Positions 8,852 through 16,354 are shown, numbered from the stretch's first letter. The stretch: 27,625 nucleotides of DNA from an uncultured Lachnospiraceae bacterium (GCA_910585625.1 CAJUFQ010000040.1:1-27625), one strand, 5' to 3'. Notes: generated by a model from the sequence alone, not told the origin. Translations and numbers: made by a program.

Positions 8852-9214
8852 ATGCTCTTGAATAAGAATATTGTTTTGGAAATCATAAGGACTAACTTTA
8901 GCGAGCAAGTTGAATTTGAATCTGCGATGCGGGTTATGGATATGTATGGATATGAATTGGAAGATATTTTTGATTTTCCGGTTGATTATGCAGTCTTAGA
9001 TTCATTAGGTGAGATGGAGATTGTAGAATATTCTGTAGCGGAGGATGAGAAAACGATAATGGGCGTTTTGCAGCTGGAGTCTATTGTTGAGGGGTATGTC
9101 CATTGGGATGGAAGCGACGAATACTGGGGCAGTGGGGAAACGGTATTAGGGTTTAATTTTCGGTTCAAAGCGGAAGATGAAAAAGTATCGGAGTTTGAAT
9201 TATGGCCAATTTGA
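8852..9214 (+). CDS. Highly acidic small protein of unknown function, third gene of the defence cassette
   Basis: A 120-aa protein that I do not recognise. It contains about 28 Asp/Glu and only about 7 Lys/Arg, so it is strongly acidic, with no signal peptide or membrane segment. The C-terminal half reads as beta-rich (VLQLESIVEGYVHWDG, ETVLGFNFRFKAEDE). The GGGGTGAGAGG ribosome site and a gap of 31 bp after the DUF4435 gene place it in the same operon. Possible roles are an immunity or antitoxin-like regulator of the ATPase/TOPRIM pair, a DNA mimic, or an unrelated passenger. The PARIS trigger Ocr is also an acidic protein of about 117 aa, but no sequence similarity can be claimed. Confidence 0.6.
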   Translation: MLLNKNIVLEIIRTNFSEQVEFESAMRVMDMYGYELEDIFDFPVDYAVLDSLGEMEIVEYSVAEDEKTIMGVLQLESIVEGYVHWDGSDEYWGSGETVLGFNFRFKAEDEKVSEFELWPI

Positions 9215-9322
9215 CGCGAGGAAGTGCAAAATAACGCCAGAGGGCGATGGCAGCAGGCGGTATCAAGTCTTCTTACCTTTACAGCTTAAAATAACAATTT
9301 ATGGATATCAAAGGAGATTGCC

Positions 9323-9493
9323 ATGAAAAGACAAACGATAGCAGTCGCAGGAACCGGGTATGTGGGCTTGTCCCTGGCGGTGCTTCTGGCTCAGAATAAC
9401 AGAGTGATAGCGGTGGATATCAATGCAGAGAAGGTCGAAATGATTAACCGCAGGGTATCGCCGATTCAGAATGAGTATTATGGAAGAGATTAA
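9323..9493 (+). pseudogene. ugd: Truncated UDP-glucose 6-dehydrogenase (N-terminal stump)
   Basis: A 56-codon ORF with a good ribosome site (AAGGAGATTGCC) encodes the NAD-binding start of the UDP-glucose/GDP-mannose dehydrogenase family: IAVAGTGYVGLSLAVLLAQ (GxGYVGL dinucleotide motif) then VIAVDINAEKVEMIN and the conserved SPIQNEY. Full enzymes are about 390-450 aa; here the frame stops at TAA right after NEYYGRD. Nothing in the next 130 bp resembles the rest of the enzyme. The intact enzyme would make UDP-glucuronate for capsule synthesis, so this is probably a relic of the polysaccharide cluster, cut by a deletion or by insertion of other DNA. The stump lacks the catalytic cysteine and substrate domain and cannot be active. 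Confidence 0.85.
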
Positions 9494-9529
9494 TTAGCAT
9501 CGCGTTGCACGGAATATTGGATTCTGACC

Positions 9530-9558
9530 TTGACTTTTTCCGTCTCTGATATTATAAT
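9530..9558 (+). promoter_or_regulatory. Sigma-A promoter of the tRNA-Leu gene
   Basis: TTGACT (9530-9535), a 17-bp spacer, and a consensus TATAAT (9553-9558). The expected start near 9565 lies about 60 nt before the mature tRNA 5' end. Confidence 0.8.
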
Positions 9559-9625
9559 CAGAATGGTTTGATAGTTACTTCTGGTAAGAAGCCAGGAAGG
9601 AGCATATTTATTTTATCCTTATTAA

Positions 9626-9707
9626 GCGGATATGGCGGAATTGGCAGACGCGCTAGATTTAGGTTCTAGTGGGCAACCCCGTGCAGGTTCAAGTCCTGTT
9701 ATCCGCA
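9626..9707 (+). tRNA. tRNA-Leu (anticodon UAG)
   Basis: An 82-nt class II tRNA. The acceptor stem is GCGGATA (9626-9632) pairing with TATCCGC (9700-9706), with A as discriminator. The anticodon stem CTAGA/TCTAG encloses loop TTTAGGT, giving anticodon TAG. A long variable arm (GGGCAACCCC region) and the T-arm CAGGTTCAAGTCCTG follow. CCA is not encoded. Family: leucine, reading CUN codons. It stands alone between the dehydrogenase relic and a fapA-like gene; such single tRNA genes are common integration sites, though no attachment repeat was found here. Confidence 0.95.
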
Positions 9708-9806
9708 TTAACGGATGCAGCGGCCGGTCTGAGTTGTCTGTAAATATCAGCGGCGGCCGGACTGGCAGGAAAAAAACAGAAATACTGCAAAACATATTGA
9801 AAAAGT

Positions 9807-9838
9807 TTGAGAATCTTGGTAATATATATGTGTATAAT
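9807..9838 (+). promoter_or_regulatory. Candidate promoter of the fapA-like gene
   Basis: A consensus TATAAT at 9833-9838 lies about 42 bp before the ATG at 9880. The best -35 is TTGAGA (9807-9812), with a long 20-bp spacer, so the -35 part is uncertain. Confidence 0.45.
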
Positions 9839-9879
9839 ACTTTTTTTGACAGAAATTCCACACAAAGGGGGGAACTGTA

Positions 9880-11241
9880 ATGGCAGCCTCGACACAGAAT
9901 GAACCAAAAGTTAGATTGAGCCGTGACAATATGAAAGCATATCTGCTTTTGCCCAGACCGGAGTTGGAAGTCCATGACTTTAATTATATTTTAGCTGTGC
10001 TGCAGACCTATGGCGTGTCCTATGGGATTAAAGAAGACAAAATCAGACAGATGGTAGAACAGCAAGTGTATAATCAGGAAGTTGTCGTCGCGGAGGGTGA
10101 AATGCCTGAAGACGGCGTAGATGGATATTATGAATATAAATTTGACATGAATTTCAGCAAGAAGCCTAAGGTGAAGCCAGATGGTTCCGTAGACTATTGG
10201 AGCATTAAGATGGTAGAGATGGTCACCGAGGGCCAGGTAATTGCGGAATACCATAAGTCGATTCAGGGGAAAGACGGTATTGACCTGAAGGGTAAGCCGG
10301 TTCTGGCAAAGCGTGGCAGGGATTTAGTGCCGCTGCGCGGCAAAGGCTTTGAGCGTTCGGAAGACGGTCTGGTTTATACATCTTTGATGGATGGTAAGAT
10401 TGAGAAAAGTGGAGAGCGTATCGTCATCCTTCCCGTATATGAGGTCAATGGCGATGCGGATTTATCTGTAGGGAACATAGATTTCCGCGGTGATGTGATT
10501 ATCCATGGCGCTGTTTGCAGTGGCCTGACAGTGAAAGCGACCGGAACGGTGACGGTAGACGGCATCGTGGAAGGCGCCAATATTGAAGCAGGGAAAGATA
10601 TCGTTCTTAGGAGCGGGGTCATGGGGGCGTCCAGGGCTTCCATTATAGCCAATGGCAATATTTCTGCAAAGTTTTTTGAGTATACAAGGGTTCATGCCAA
10701 TGGCACAATCCAAGCGGATGTTTTTCTGAACTGCCAAGTATCCTGCGGAGAGAGCATCATCCTCAATGGGAAGAAAGCCAGTATCATCGGCGGCGAAGTA
10801 GGTGCGATAGAGAGCATTGAGGTAGACACTCTGGGAAGCGAAGGCGAAGTGAGGACCCATGTGAAGATAGGCAATGACATGGCTACAAGGCGCAGGATTA
10901 CCGTTCTGCAGAATAAGATTAAGATAGAGAAGACAAACCTCGATAAGATAGAAGAAGGCCTGAAGATTCTGCAGAATATGAAAAACGATCCGAGAAGGAC
11001 AGACCTTTTACGTGTTAAGATACGCGACACTGCATTGCTGGCGGGCGATGAGGCAGAGCTTGAGAAGCTGCAGGATCAGATTGAGCGGGCAAGGGGCGGA
11101 AGCGTCAAAGTCACGGGGAATGTGTATCCGGGCGTAAGAGTGGAAATTGATGAATTGAGAGTGCTGGTGAAAGAGCAGCAGAAACGTTTGGAATTTGTAA
11201 GGGAACAGGATAAGATTCTTATGTGTACCCTGGAAACTTAA
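9880..11241 (+). CDS. FapA/DUF342 family polymer-forming protein
   Basis: A 453-aa protein of the FapA (DUF342) family. The N-terminal 180 residues form the conserved FapA N-domain (VRLSRDNMKAYLLLPRPEL, then DGVDGYYEYKF and SIQGKDGIDLKGKPV). Residues about 195-330 are a right-handed beta-helix of short repeats (GNIDFRGDVIIHGAV, VKATGTVTVDGIVEGA, IEAGKDIVLRSGVMG, IIANGNISAKF). A C-terminal coiled coil (about 340-445) follows. No signal peptide or membrane segment is seen. The family is widespread in Firmicutes and its biochemical role is not settled. The ribosome site AAAGGGGGGAACTG is strong and the gene sits alone between the tRNA and a strong terminator. Confidence 0.88.
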   Translation: MAASTQNEPKVRLSRDNMKAYLLLPRPELEVHDFNYILAVLQTYGVSYGIKEDKIRQMVEQQVYNQEVVVAEGEMPEDGVDGYYEYKFDMNFSKKPKVKPDGSVDYWSIKMVEMVTEGQVIAEYHKSIQGKDGIDLKGKPVLAKRGRDLVPLRGKGFERSEDGLVYTSLMDGKIEKSGERIVILPVYEVNGDADLSVGNIDFRGDVIIHGAVCSGLTVKATGTVTVDGIVEGANIEAGKDIVLRSGVMGASRASIIANGNISAKFFEYTRVHANGTIQADVFLNCQVSCGESIILNGKKASIIGGEVGAIESIEVDTLGSEGEVRTHVKIGNDMATRRRITVLQNKIKIEKTNLDKIEEGLKILQNMKNDPRRTDLLRVKIRDTALLAGDEAELEKLQDQIERARGGSVKVTGNVYPGVRVEIDELRVLVKEQQKRLEFVREQDKILMCTLET

Positions 11242-11277
11242 AATATTGTTCCGAATGAATGATACGAGACGTTACAT

Positions 11278-11328
11278 ATGGCATCTGTTTGACGGATATC
11301 AGGATATCCGACAGGCAGATGCCATTTT
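11278..11328 (+). terminator. Strong intrinsic terminator after the fapA-like gene
   Basis: A long, nearly continuous hairpin: outer stem ATGGCATCTG (11278-11287) with CAGATGCCAT (11316-11325) and inner perfect stem CGGATATC with GATATCCG around a 2-nt loop, followed by TTTT. It ends transcription 37 bp after the stop codon. Confidence 0.85.
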
Positions 11329-11375
11329 AGTAGAAAAATGTCATACGAAAATTTCGGGTTTTCCGTATTTAGGAC

Positions 11376-11404
11376 TGGATTTCAGACGTCTGCTGTATTA
11401 TAAT
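11376..11404 (+). promoter_or_regulatory. Candidate sigma-A promoter of the folC operon
   Basis: Consensus TATAAT (11399-11404) with a weak -35 TGGATT (11376-11381) at 17 bp. The expected start is about 30 bp before the folC ATG. Confidence 0.5.
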
Positions 11405-11440
11405 GGGCACTGCAAATAGTACAGAGGAAAATGGAGAATC

Positions 11441-12754
11441 ATGAGGACTTACGAGGAAACAGTGAGATATATACTGGAAATCCCCAAATTTTCGGCAAAA
11501 AACGGGGCGGAACATACACGGGAGCTGCTTTGCCGTCTGGGGAATCCCCAGGAGCAGTTCAAAATCATCCATGTGGCAGGGAGTAATGGCAAGGGCAGCG
11601 TATGCGCTTTTGTGGACAGCGTGCTTCGTGCAGCAGGGAAGCGGGTGGGCTTGTTTACTTCCCCGCATTTGGTGTGCATTGAGGAACGGTTTGCGGTGCA
11701 GGGAAAACCTTGCAGCAGGGAAAGATTCGTTCTGGCAGCGGAAGAGGTCAGGCGTGTTGTCGAATCCATGGTACAGCAAGGAATGGGGCATCCGTCTTTT
11801 TTTGAATATATCTTTGCGGTGGGCATGGTTATTTTTGCGGCGGAAAAGATGGAATATGCCGTGCTGGAAACTGGGCTTGGAGGGCGGCTGGACGCCACGA
11901 ACATTGTGGAAGCGCCAATCCTCACATTGATTACGTCTGTCAGCCTGGAACACACGGAGATCCTTGGCGGTACGATTGCAGAGATTGCAGCGGAGAAGGC
12001 GGGAATCATCAAGCCGGGAGTCCCGGTGGTATACGATGCGTCTTTGCCAGAAGCGTCCAAGGTGATTGAAGAGCGTGCCTATAGGCAGATGTGCCCAAAC
12101 TATCCGGTATTCCCGGATAAAGTTAAAATTTTATTAAACACAGGAAAAAAGATTGCATTTTCCTATGAATCTGGTTATGATGGTACTGTTACAAAATTTG
12201 AAATTCCGTTCGGAGCCCCCTACCAGGCAGAAAATGCAGCTATAGCCCTGCAGGCCATAAGATGCCTTGCGCAGGGAGAGGGGATTCCAGAAGAGGCAGT
12301 CCGGCTGGGGTTTGCCCAGGTAAGCTGGAAGGGCAGGATGCAGGAAGTGAGTCCTGGCGTATATTTTGACGGGGCGCATAACCCGGATGGGATTGGCAAA
12401 TTCCTGGAATCTGTAAGGAAGATAGCCGATGGGCCGGGAATCCTGCTGTTTTCCATGGTCAAGGAGAAAGATTATGTACATGCTGCGCGGCAGTTGCTGT
12501 GCCGGGGAGATTGGGAGGAAATTATTGTCACTTCCGTTCCGGGAGACCGGGGGGCAGGCAGCAGCCGGTTGGCAGAAGTGTTTGAGCATGAGGCGCAGGG
12601 CAATGGCCAAGCGGTGAAGATTACTGAGATAGAAGAGATTGGGGAGGCGTATGCGTACGCTTTGGCGGCAAGGAAGCCGGGACAGGCGTTGTTTGGAGCA
12701 GGTTCGCTTTACCTGATTGGCGAGTTGGAACGAATTGCAGGAGGTATGGAATGA
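11441..12754 (+). CDS. folC: Bifunctional folylpolyglutamate synthase/dihydrofolate synthase
   Basis: A 437-aa Mur-ligase-family enzyme that adds glutamate to dihydropteroate and to folates using ATP in the cytoplasm. The P-loop is VAGSNGKGSVCAF (about residues 43-55), followed by LFTSPHLVCIEERF (folate-binding loop), ETGLGGRLDATNIV (about 146-159), the conserved TSVSLEHTEILGGTIAEIAAEKAGIIKPG block (Mg-binding histidine and carbamylated lysine region) and FDGAHNPDG in the C-terminal glutamate-ligase domain. Length matches the family. The stop codon overlaps the start of a 47-aa ORF (ATGA at 12751-12754), so folC heads an operon with that ORF and a TPR protein. Confidence 0.95.
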   Translation: MRTYEETVRYILEIPKFSAKNGAEHTRELLCRLGNPQEQFKIIHVAGSNGKGSVCAFVDSVLRAAGKRVGLFTSPHLVCIEERFAVQGKPCSRERFVLAAEEVRRVVESMVQQGMGHPSFFEYIFAVGMVIFAAEKMEYAVLETGLGGRLDATNIVEAPILTLITSVSLEHTEILGGTIAEIAAEKAGIIKPGVPVVYDASLPEASKVIEERAYRQMCPNYPVFPDKVKILLNTGKKIAFSYESGYDGTVTKFEIPFGAPYQAENAAIALQAIRCLAQGEGIPEEAVRLGFAQVSWKGRMQEVSPGVYFDGAHNPDGIGKFLESVRKIADGPGILLFSMVKEKDYVHAARQLLCRGDWEEIIVTSVPGDRGAGSSRLAEVFEHEAQGNGQAVKITEIEEIGEAYAYALAARKPGQALFGAGSLYLIGELERIAGGME

Positions 12755-12894
12755 TAAACTTTGAAGAGGAGCTGAAGAAATTCAAGCCAAGTCTGGAAGT
12801 GGAAGAGGTTGAGGATGCAATATATGACCGGGATCTTACGGATATGACGGACATCATGCAGGAAATTATCAAGGAGGCAAGGCAGCAGCGGTAA
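12751..12894 (+). CDS. Small acidic protein, unknown, translationally coupled to folC
   Basis: A 47-aa ORF starting at the ATGA overlap with folC, with GGAGGTATGG just before it. The product (MINFEEELKKFKPSLEVEEV...ITKEARQQR type composition, ending IIKEARQQR) is acidic and predicted helical, with no membrane segment. The coupling and clean ribosome site support translation. I do not recognise a family; similar tiny ORFs beside folC occur in related bacteria, but this is from general impression. Confidence 0.6.
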   Translation: MINFEEELKKFKPSLEVEEVEDAIYDRDLTDMTDIMQEIIKEARQQR

Positions 12895-12921
12895 GCATCT
12901 GTGAGGATAGGAAGGATGAAA

Positions 12922-14247
12922 ATGGATTGTTATAATAAGATTATCCGTCTGTCGAATACCTTCTACAACGACGGATTGAAAAAGGCGGGTATGCGTGATT
13001 TGTCTGGTGCGGCAAATTCTCTGCGCAAAAGCCTGCAGTATTACAAGGCAAATATCCCAGCGCGTAATCTGTTGGGGTTAGTTTATTATGAGATGGGCGA
13101 GGTGGTGGATGCCTTGAGCGAATGGGTCATCAGCCGCAGCCTGCAGCCGGAGGGAAACCCAGCGGAAGAGTACCTGGCGGCTGTCCAGTCAAATCGTTCC
13201 CGTCTAAGCTCTGTGAACCAGACTATTAAGAAATATAACCAGGCGTTGCTCTATTGCCAGCAGAACAGCACGGATTTGGCAATCATCCAATTAAAGAAAG
13301 TGCTTTCTATGAATCCTGCCCTGATAAAGGGGCGGCAGCTTCTGGCGCTTCTGTATATGGAAGAAGGGAAGTATGAGCGCGCCAGGAAGGAACTGCTTGA
13401 GGCAGAGAAGATAGATACCGGAAACCTTACGACCCTGCGTTATCTGCGGGAAGCAAACCAGCATCTGCAGAAAGATACCTCTGCAGCCAAAAGCGGAAGC
13501 CGTAAAAAAGAGGAAATGGCGTCTTACCAGAGCGGCAACGAGACGATTATCCAGCCTATGAATGTAAGGGATATGTCTCCGCTGATGACAATCCTGAATC
13601 TTATAATCGGCGTGGCTATAGGGGCGTTGATAACATGGTTTCTTATCATACCTACCGTGCGGCAGAATGCCGTGTCGGATGCACGCAAGGCGGAGCTGGA
13701 AGCGAACAATGAGCTGACGACCAGGACGCAGGAGCTGAACGGGCTGAATGAGGAGATTGAACAGTTAAAAGCGCAGATTAAGAATATGGAGGGAGAATCT
13801 GAGGACACGCAGAAAATCATCACGAATTATGAGCAGATGATAACAGTTTGTTATGAGTACTCCCAGCAGAATATCCAGGCGGCAGGGGATGGCATGGAGA
13901 AGATTGACCCCGCGCTTTTGGGAGTCCAGGCGAAGTCCGTTTATGACAAAATGAACGGCCTGGTGGATGAGCAGTATATGGCTGCCGTATATGAGCAGGC
14001 AGAACAGGATTATAATAGCCGGAATTTTGCGGCGGCTGTCACAGGGCTGGAGAAAGTGGTGCAGGCAGACGAAGACCATGACGATGGATATGCGATTTAC
14101 CATCTGGCACATTCCTACCGCCAGACCGGAGATGTGGAGAATGCCAAGAAATACTACCAGCGGATGATTGAACTCCATCCGGGAACACAGCGGGCGAGGG
14201 CGTCCCAGCAGTATCTGGATGAACTCAACAGCCAGCAGCCTCAATGA
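12922..14247 (+). CDS. TPR-repeat membrane protein with coiled coil
   Basis: A 441-aa protein. The N-terminal cytoplasmic part (about 1-190) has TPR-like units (ARNLLGLVYYEMGEVVDALSEW, GRQLLALLYMEEGKYERARKEL). A single membrane segment lies at about 220-242 (ILNLIIGVAIGALITWFLII), then a coiled coil (ARKAELEANNELTTRTQELN to QIKNMEG) and a C-terminal TPR pair (YAIYHLAHSYRQTGDVENAKKYYQRMIELHPG). The frame is open from a GTG at 12901, and ATGs occur at 12916 and 12922; 12922 is preferred because GGAAGG lies 6 bp upstream. It is the last gene of the folC operon and ends before a clear terminator. It is probably a scaffold; no enzyme function is visible. Confidence 0.8.
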   Translation: MDCYNKIIRLSNTFYNDGLKKAGMRDLSGAANSLRKSLQYYKANIPARNLLGLVYYEMGEVVDALSEWVISRSLQPEGNPAEEYLAAVQSNRSRLSSVNQTIKKYNQALLYCQQNSTDLAIIQLKKVLSMNPALIKGRQLLALLYMEEGKYERARKELLEAEKIDTGNLTTLRYLREANQHLQKDTSAAKSGSRKKEEMASYQSGNETIIQPMNVRDMSPLMTILNLIIGVAIGALITWFLIIPTVRQNAVSDARKAELEANNELTTRTQELNGLNEEIEQLKAQIKNMEGESEDTQKIITNYEQMITVCYEYSQQNIQAAGDGMEKIDPALLGVQAKSVYDKMNGLVDEQYMAAVYEQAEQDYNSRNFAAAVTGLEKVVQADEDHDDGYAIYHLAHSYRQTGDVENAKKYYQRMIELHPGTQRARASQQYLDELNSQQPQ

Positions 14248-14272
14248 GAATAACATTTATATTGTATATTAC

Positions 14273-14304
14273 AAAAGACGTCATATGATTATGGCGTCTT
14301 TTAT
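14273..14304 (+). terminator. Intrinsic terminator after the TPR gene
   Basis: AAAAGACG (14273-14280) pairs with CGTCTTTT (14295-14302), extended inside by CAT/ATG, and is followed by a T-rich tract. The A/T symmetry could allow it to act in both directions. Confidence 0.85.
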
Positions 14305-14376
14305 TCTTCTATAAGGAAAATGATATGCGCACTCGTGCGATAGGAAATAGAAATGGGTTTATCCGCATTATTTTTG

Positions 14377-14385
14377 ATAGAATTT
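14377..14385 (+). promoter_or_regulatory. Possible sigma-H -10 element of the spoIIA operon
   Basis: ATAGAATTT matches the sigma-H -10 pattern (RnnGAATww) 23 bp before spoIIAA. In Bacillus the spoIIA operon is sigma-H dependent. No AGGAwwT -35 lies at the right distance; the nearest (GGGTTT, 14355-14360) is about 5 bp too far, so this is weak. Confidence 0.3.
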
Positions 14386-14407
14386 AAAAGCGAAAGGAAG
14401 GAAGTCT

Positions 14408-14713
14408 ATGGATCACAATTATAAGAAAGAGTATGGATGCCTTATCTTGAAAATGCCTGCGGAGCTGGATCACCATGCGGCAGAGTTCTTGAAAGAGGAG
14501 GCGGACGGACTGATACTCAAATATCCGGTTCGCAGCCTGGTGTTTGATTTTGCCGACACCAGGTTCATGGACAGTTCCGGGATTGGGGTGGTAATCGGAA
14601 GATGTAAGAACGTTCGGTTTTCCGGGGGCTATGTGAAAGCAGTGCATCTTAATGAACAGATACAGAGGATTTTCCAGCTGTCCGGGTTAAGGAAAATCAT
14701 GGAAGTGGAATAG
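14408..14713 (+). CDS. spoIIAA: Anti-sigma F factor antagonist SpoIIAA
   Basis: A 101-aa STAS-domain protein. Dephosphorylated SpoIIAA binds SpoIIAB and frees sigma F in the forespore. The phosphorylation loop is FMDSSGIGVVIGR (53-65), matching the serine site phosphorylated by SpoIIAB in Bacillus (FMDSSGLG). The preceding strand LVFDFADTRF and the C-terminal IQRIFQLSGLRKIMEV also match the family. It is somewhat shorter than the Bacillus protein (117 aa). The ribosome site AAGGAAGGAAG is strong; spoIIAB begins 17 bp downstream. Gene order spoIIAA-spoIIAB-sigF is conserved across endospore formers. Confidence 0.95.
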   Translation: MDHNYKKEYGCLILKMPAELDHHAAEFLKEEADGLILKYPVRSLVFDFADTRFMDSSGIGVVIGRCKNVRFSGGYVKAVHLNEQIQRIFQLSGLRKIMEVE

Positions 14714-14730
14714 GCCAAAAGGAGGAATCT

Positions 14731-15162
14731 ATGGAAGAGTTGAAAAATGAGATGAAGATGGAGTTTCTGGCTGCGTCTGCGAATGAGGGGTTTGCACGGG
14801 TTGCAGTGGGGGCGTTTGTGGCAGGATTGAATCCTACCGTGGACGAGCTGGCGGATATTAAGACAGCGGTCAGCGAGGCAGTGACAAACTGCATTATCCA
14901 CGGATACGAGCAGAAAGGCGGGCATATCTGGATTCAGTGCAGCATCAGCGGGAACCAGGTAGAGATTTCCGTGATGGATGTGGGGAAGGGGATAGAGGAT
15001 ATTGCACAGGCCAGGGCGCCAATGTTCACCACCAAGCCGGAGCTTGAACGGTCCGGGATGGGATTCGCATTCATGGAGGCGTTTATGGATACGGTGGAGG
15101 TTGTCTCAGAGCCGCGGAAAGGAACTTGCGTCACCATGCGCAAAGCCATAGGGGAAGGGTGA
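14731..15162 (+). CDS. spoIIAB: Anti-sigma F factor / serine kinase SpoIIAB
   Basis: A 143-aa GHKL-fold protein that holds sigma F inactive and phosphorylates SpoIIAA with ATP. The N-box is SEAVTNCIIHGY (E49 and N53), the G1 box is VMDVGKGIEDI (D83, G85, G87) and the G2 box is RSGMGFAFMEAFMD (G109, G111). The length matches the family. The start follows AAAGGAGGAAT. It ends 5 bp before the preferred TTG start of sigF, implying coupled translation of the anti-sigma factor and its target. Confidence 0.96.
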   Translation: MEELKNEMKMEFLAASANEGFARVAVGAFVAGLNPTVDELADIKTAVSEAVTNCIIHGYEQKGGHIWIQCSISGNQVEISVMDVGKGIEDIAQARAPMFTTKPELERSGMGFAFMEAFMDTVEVVSEPRKGTCVTMRKAIGEG

Positions 15163-15167
15163 GAGGC

Positions 15168-15926
15168 TTGGAAGAGTTGAGGACTGTGGAGACGGAAGAG
15201 GAAAGGGAAGCATTACATAGGCAGTTGTTAAAGCAGTCGCAGGCAGGAGACCGCCTGGCCAGGGACGCCATGGTTCAGAGCAACATGGGGCTGGTATGGA
15301 GCATTGTCCGGCGGTTCAGTAACCGGGGGTATGAGCAGGAGGATTTGTTTCAGATAGGCAGTATCGGGCTGATGAAAGCCATCGATAAATTTGACGTGTC
15401 CTTTTCCGTGAAATTCTCCACGTATGCAGTACCTATGATCACAGGGGAGATCCGGCGTTTCCTGCGGGATGACGGTATGATTAAAGTCAGCCGCAGCCTG
15501 AAAGAAAATGGGGCAAAGATGAAGCAGGCACGGGAAAAACTGCAGGCGGATTTGGGACGGGAGCCTACGCTGCAGGAACTCTCGGAGGAGACCGGGCTGC
15601 CCAGGGAAGAGATTGTCATGGCGTTGGAAGCGAATGGCGAGGTGGATTCCATTTATAGGAGTACCGGCGTTTCGGAGGGCAAGGAAGTCTGCCTGGCAGA
15701 CCGCCTGCCGCAGGAGAAGGACAGCCATGAGATACTTCTGAACCATATGGCGTTGGAACAGATTCTGCAGGAGCTTGGGGAGACGGAACGCCATCTTATT
15801 GAATTACGTTATTTCAGGGAGCAGACGCAGAGCCAGATAGCGGAAGAGATGGGGATTAGCCAAGTGCAAGTCAGCCGTATGGAGAAAAGAATCCTTCTGG
15901 AAATGCGCAAGAAGTTCAGCCGCTAG
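15168..15926 (+). CDS. sigF: RNA polymerase sigma-F factor (forespore)
   Basis: A 252-aa sigma-70 family factor. Region 2 spans about 38-105 (GLVWSIVRRFSNRGYEQEDL, FQIGSIGLMKAIDKFD, FSTYAVPMITGEIRRFLRDD), region 3 follows (LGREPTLQELSEETGLP) and region 4 spans about 195-250 (LIELRYFREQTQSQIAEEMG, SQVQVSRMEKRILLEM). The position after spoIIAB identifies it as sigma F. An in-frame ATG exists at 15126, inside spoIIAB, but it would add 14 residues with no family counterpart. TTG at 15168 has GGGGAAGGG 8 bp upstream and gives the usual length, so it is preferred; an unusual start codon may limit synthesis. Confidence 0.92.
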   Translation: MEELRTVETEEEREALHRQLLKQSQAGDRLARDAMVQSNMGLVWSIVRRFSNRGYEQEDLFQIGSIGLMKAIDKFDVSFSVKFSTYAVPMITGEIRRFLRDDGMIKVSRSLKENGAKMKQAREKLQADLGREPTLQELSEETGLPREEIVMALEANGEVDSIYRSTGVSEGKEVCLADRLPQEKDSHEILLNHMALEQILQELGETERHLIELRYFREQTQSQIAEEMGISQVQVSRMEKRILLEMRKKFSR

Positions 15927-15932
15927 CCGTCA

Positions 15933-16027
15933 GCCATGAAGCATGGCGGTCAGCAGAAACAGTAGCTGGTAAGCGTGGGAAGCACGGCGGTCAGCATCAG
16001 GAAGAGTAACTGGTAAGCGCGGAATCA
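15933..16027 (+). repeat. Imperfect 41-bp tandem duplication downstream of sigF
   Basis: GGCGGTCAGCA recurs at 15945-15955 and 15986-15996, each followed by AGTAGCTGGTAAGCG or AGTAACTGGTAAGCG, giving a 41-bp period. A small hairpin GCCATG-AAG-CATGGC sits at 15933-15947. No gene is visible in 15927-16081; it looks like decayed sequence. Confidence 0.6.
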
Positions 16028-16081
16028 GTGCGGATATAGAAAACCCGGGGTTCAAGCATTTCATCCTGCAGCCGACGTTAG

Positions 16082-16354
16082 ACATGGGCAAGAAATACAA
16101 TAACGCGGAGCGTATCGGACGTGAGTGTGAACGGCCAGGGGAAGAAGCTGGTGGAAAATACGGATTACACTGTATCTTACAGCAGGCTTACCATCCGCAG
16201 CACGAAGCTAAAAACAATCGGCAAGGGCGCACTGCAGAACATAAATGCTAAAGCAACTGTCCAGGCGCCGAAATCAAAAATAAAATTGTATCAGAAAAAA
16301 TTAAAAGGAAAAGGACAGAAAAAAACAGTAAAACTTATTGCCTTCAAAAAATAA
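16082..16354 (+). pseudogene. C-terminal remnant of a leucine-rich-repeat surface protein
   Basis: An open stretch of about 90 codons following a TAG at 16079 encodes VSVNGQGKKLVENTDYTVSY, typical of an Ig-like/MBG surface domain linker, joined to TIRSTKLKTIGKGALQNINA and ATVQAPKSKIKLYQKKLKGK, typical of the last unit of BspA-type leucine-rich repeats. Both occur in large secreted Lachnospiraceae surface proteins, whose C-termini often end in a lysine-rich GKGQKKTVKLI-like tail as here. There is no signal peptide, no ribosome site and only a GTG at 16121 as possible start, so it is almost certainly a relic with an internal deletion. It lies between sigF and the spoVA promoter, where close relatives would have nothing. 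Confidence 0.65.

Noticed and set aside
9626..9707. tRNA-Leu as an attachment site of an integrated element
   Set aside because: No second copy of the tRNA 3' end and no integrase gene were found in the window.
9622..9975. Open frames running through the tRNA-Leu gene on both strands
   Set aside because: The tRNA cloverleaf and its promoter explain the sequence.
10462..10860. Minus-strand open frames opposite the fapA-like gene and other genes
   Set aside because: They lie antisense to well-supported genes, lack ribosome sites and show no recognisable domains.
15126..15167. Upstream ATG extension of sigF
   Set aside because: It lies inside spoIIAB and adds residues with no family match; the TTG at 15168 has a better ribosome site and gives the usual length.
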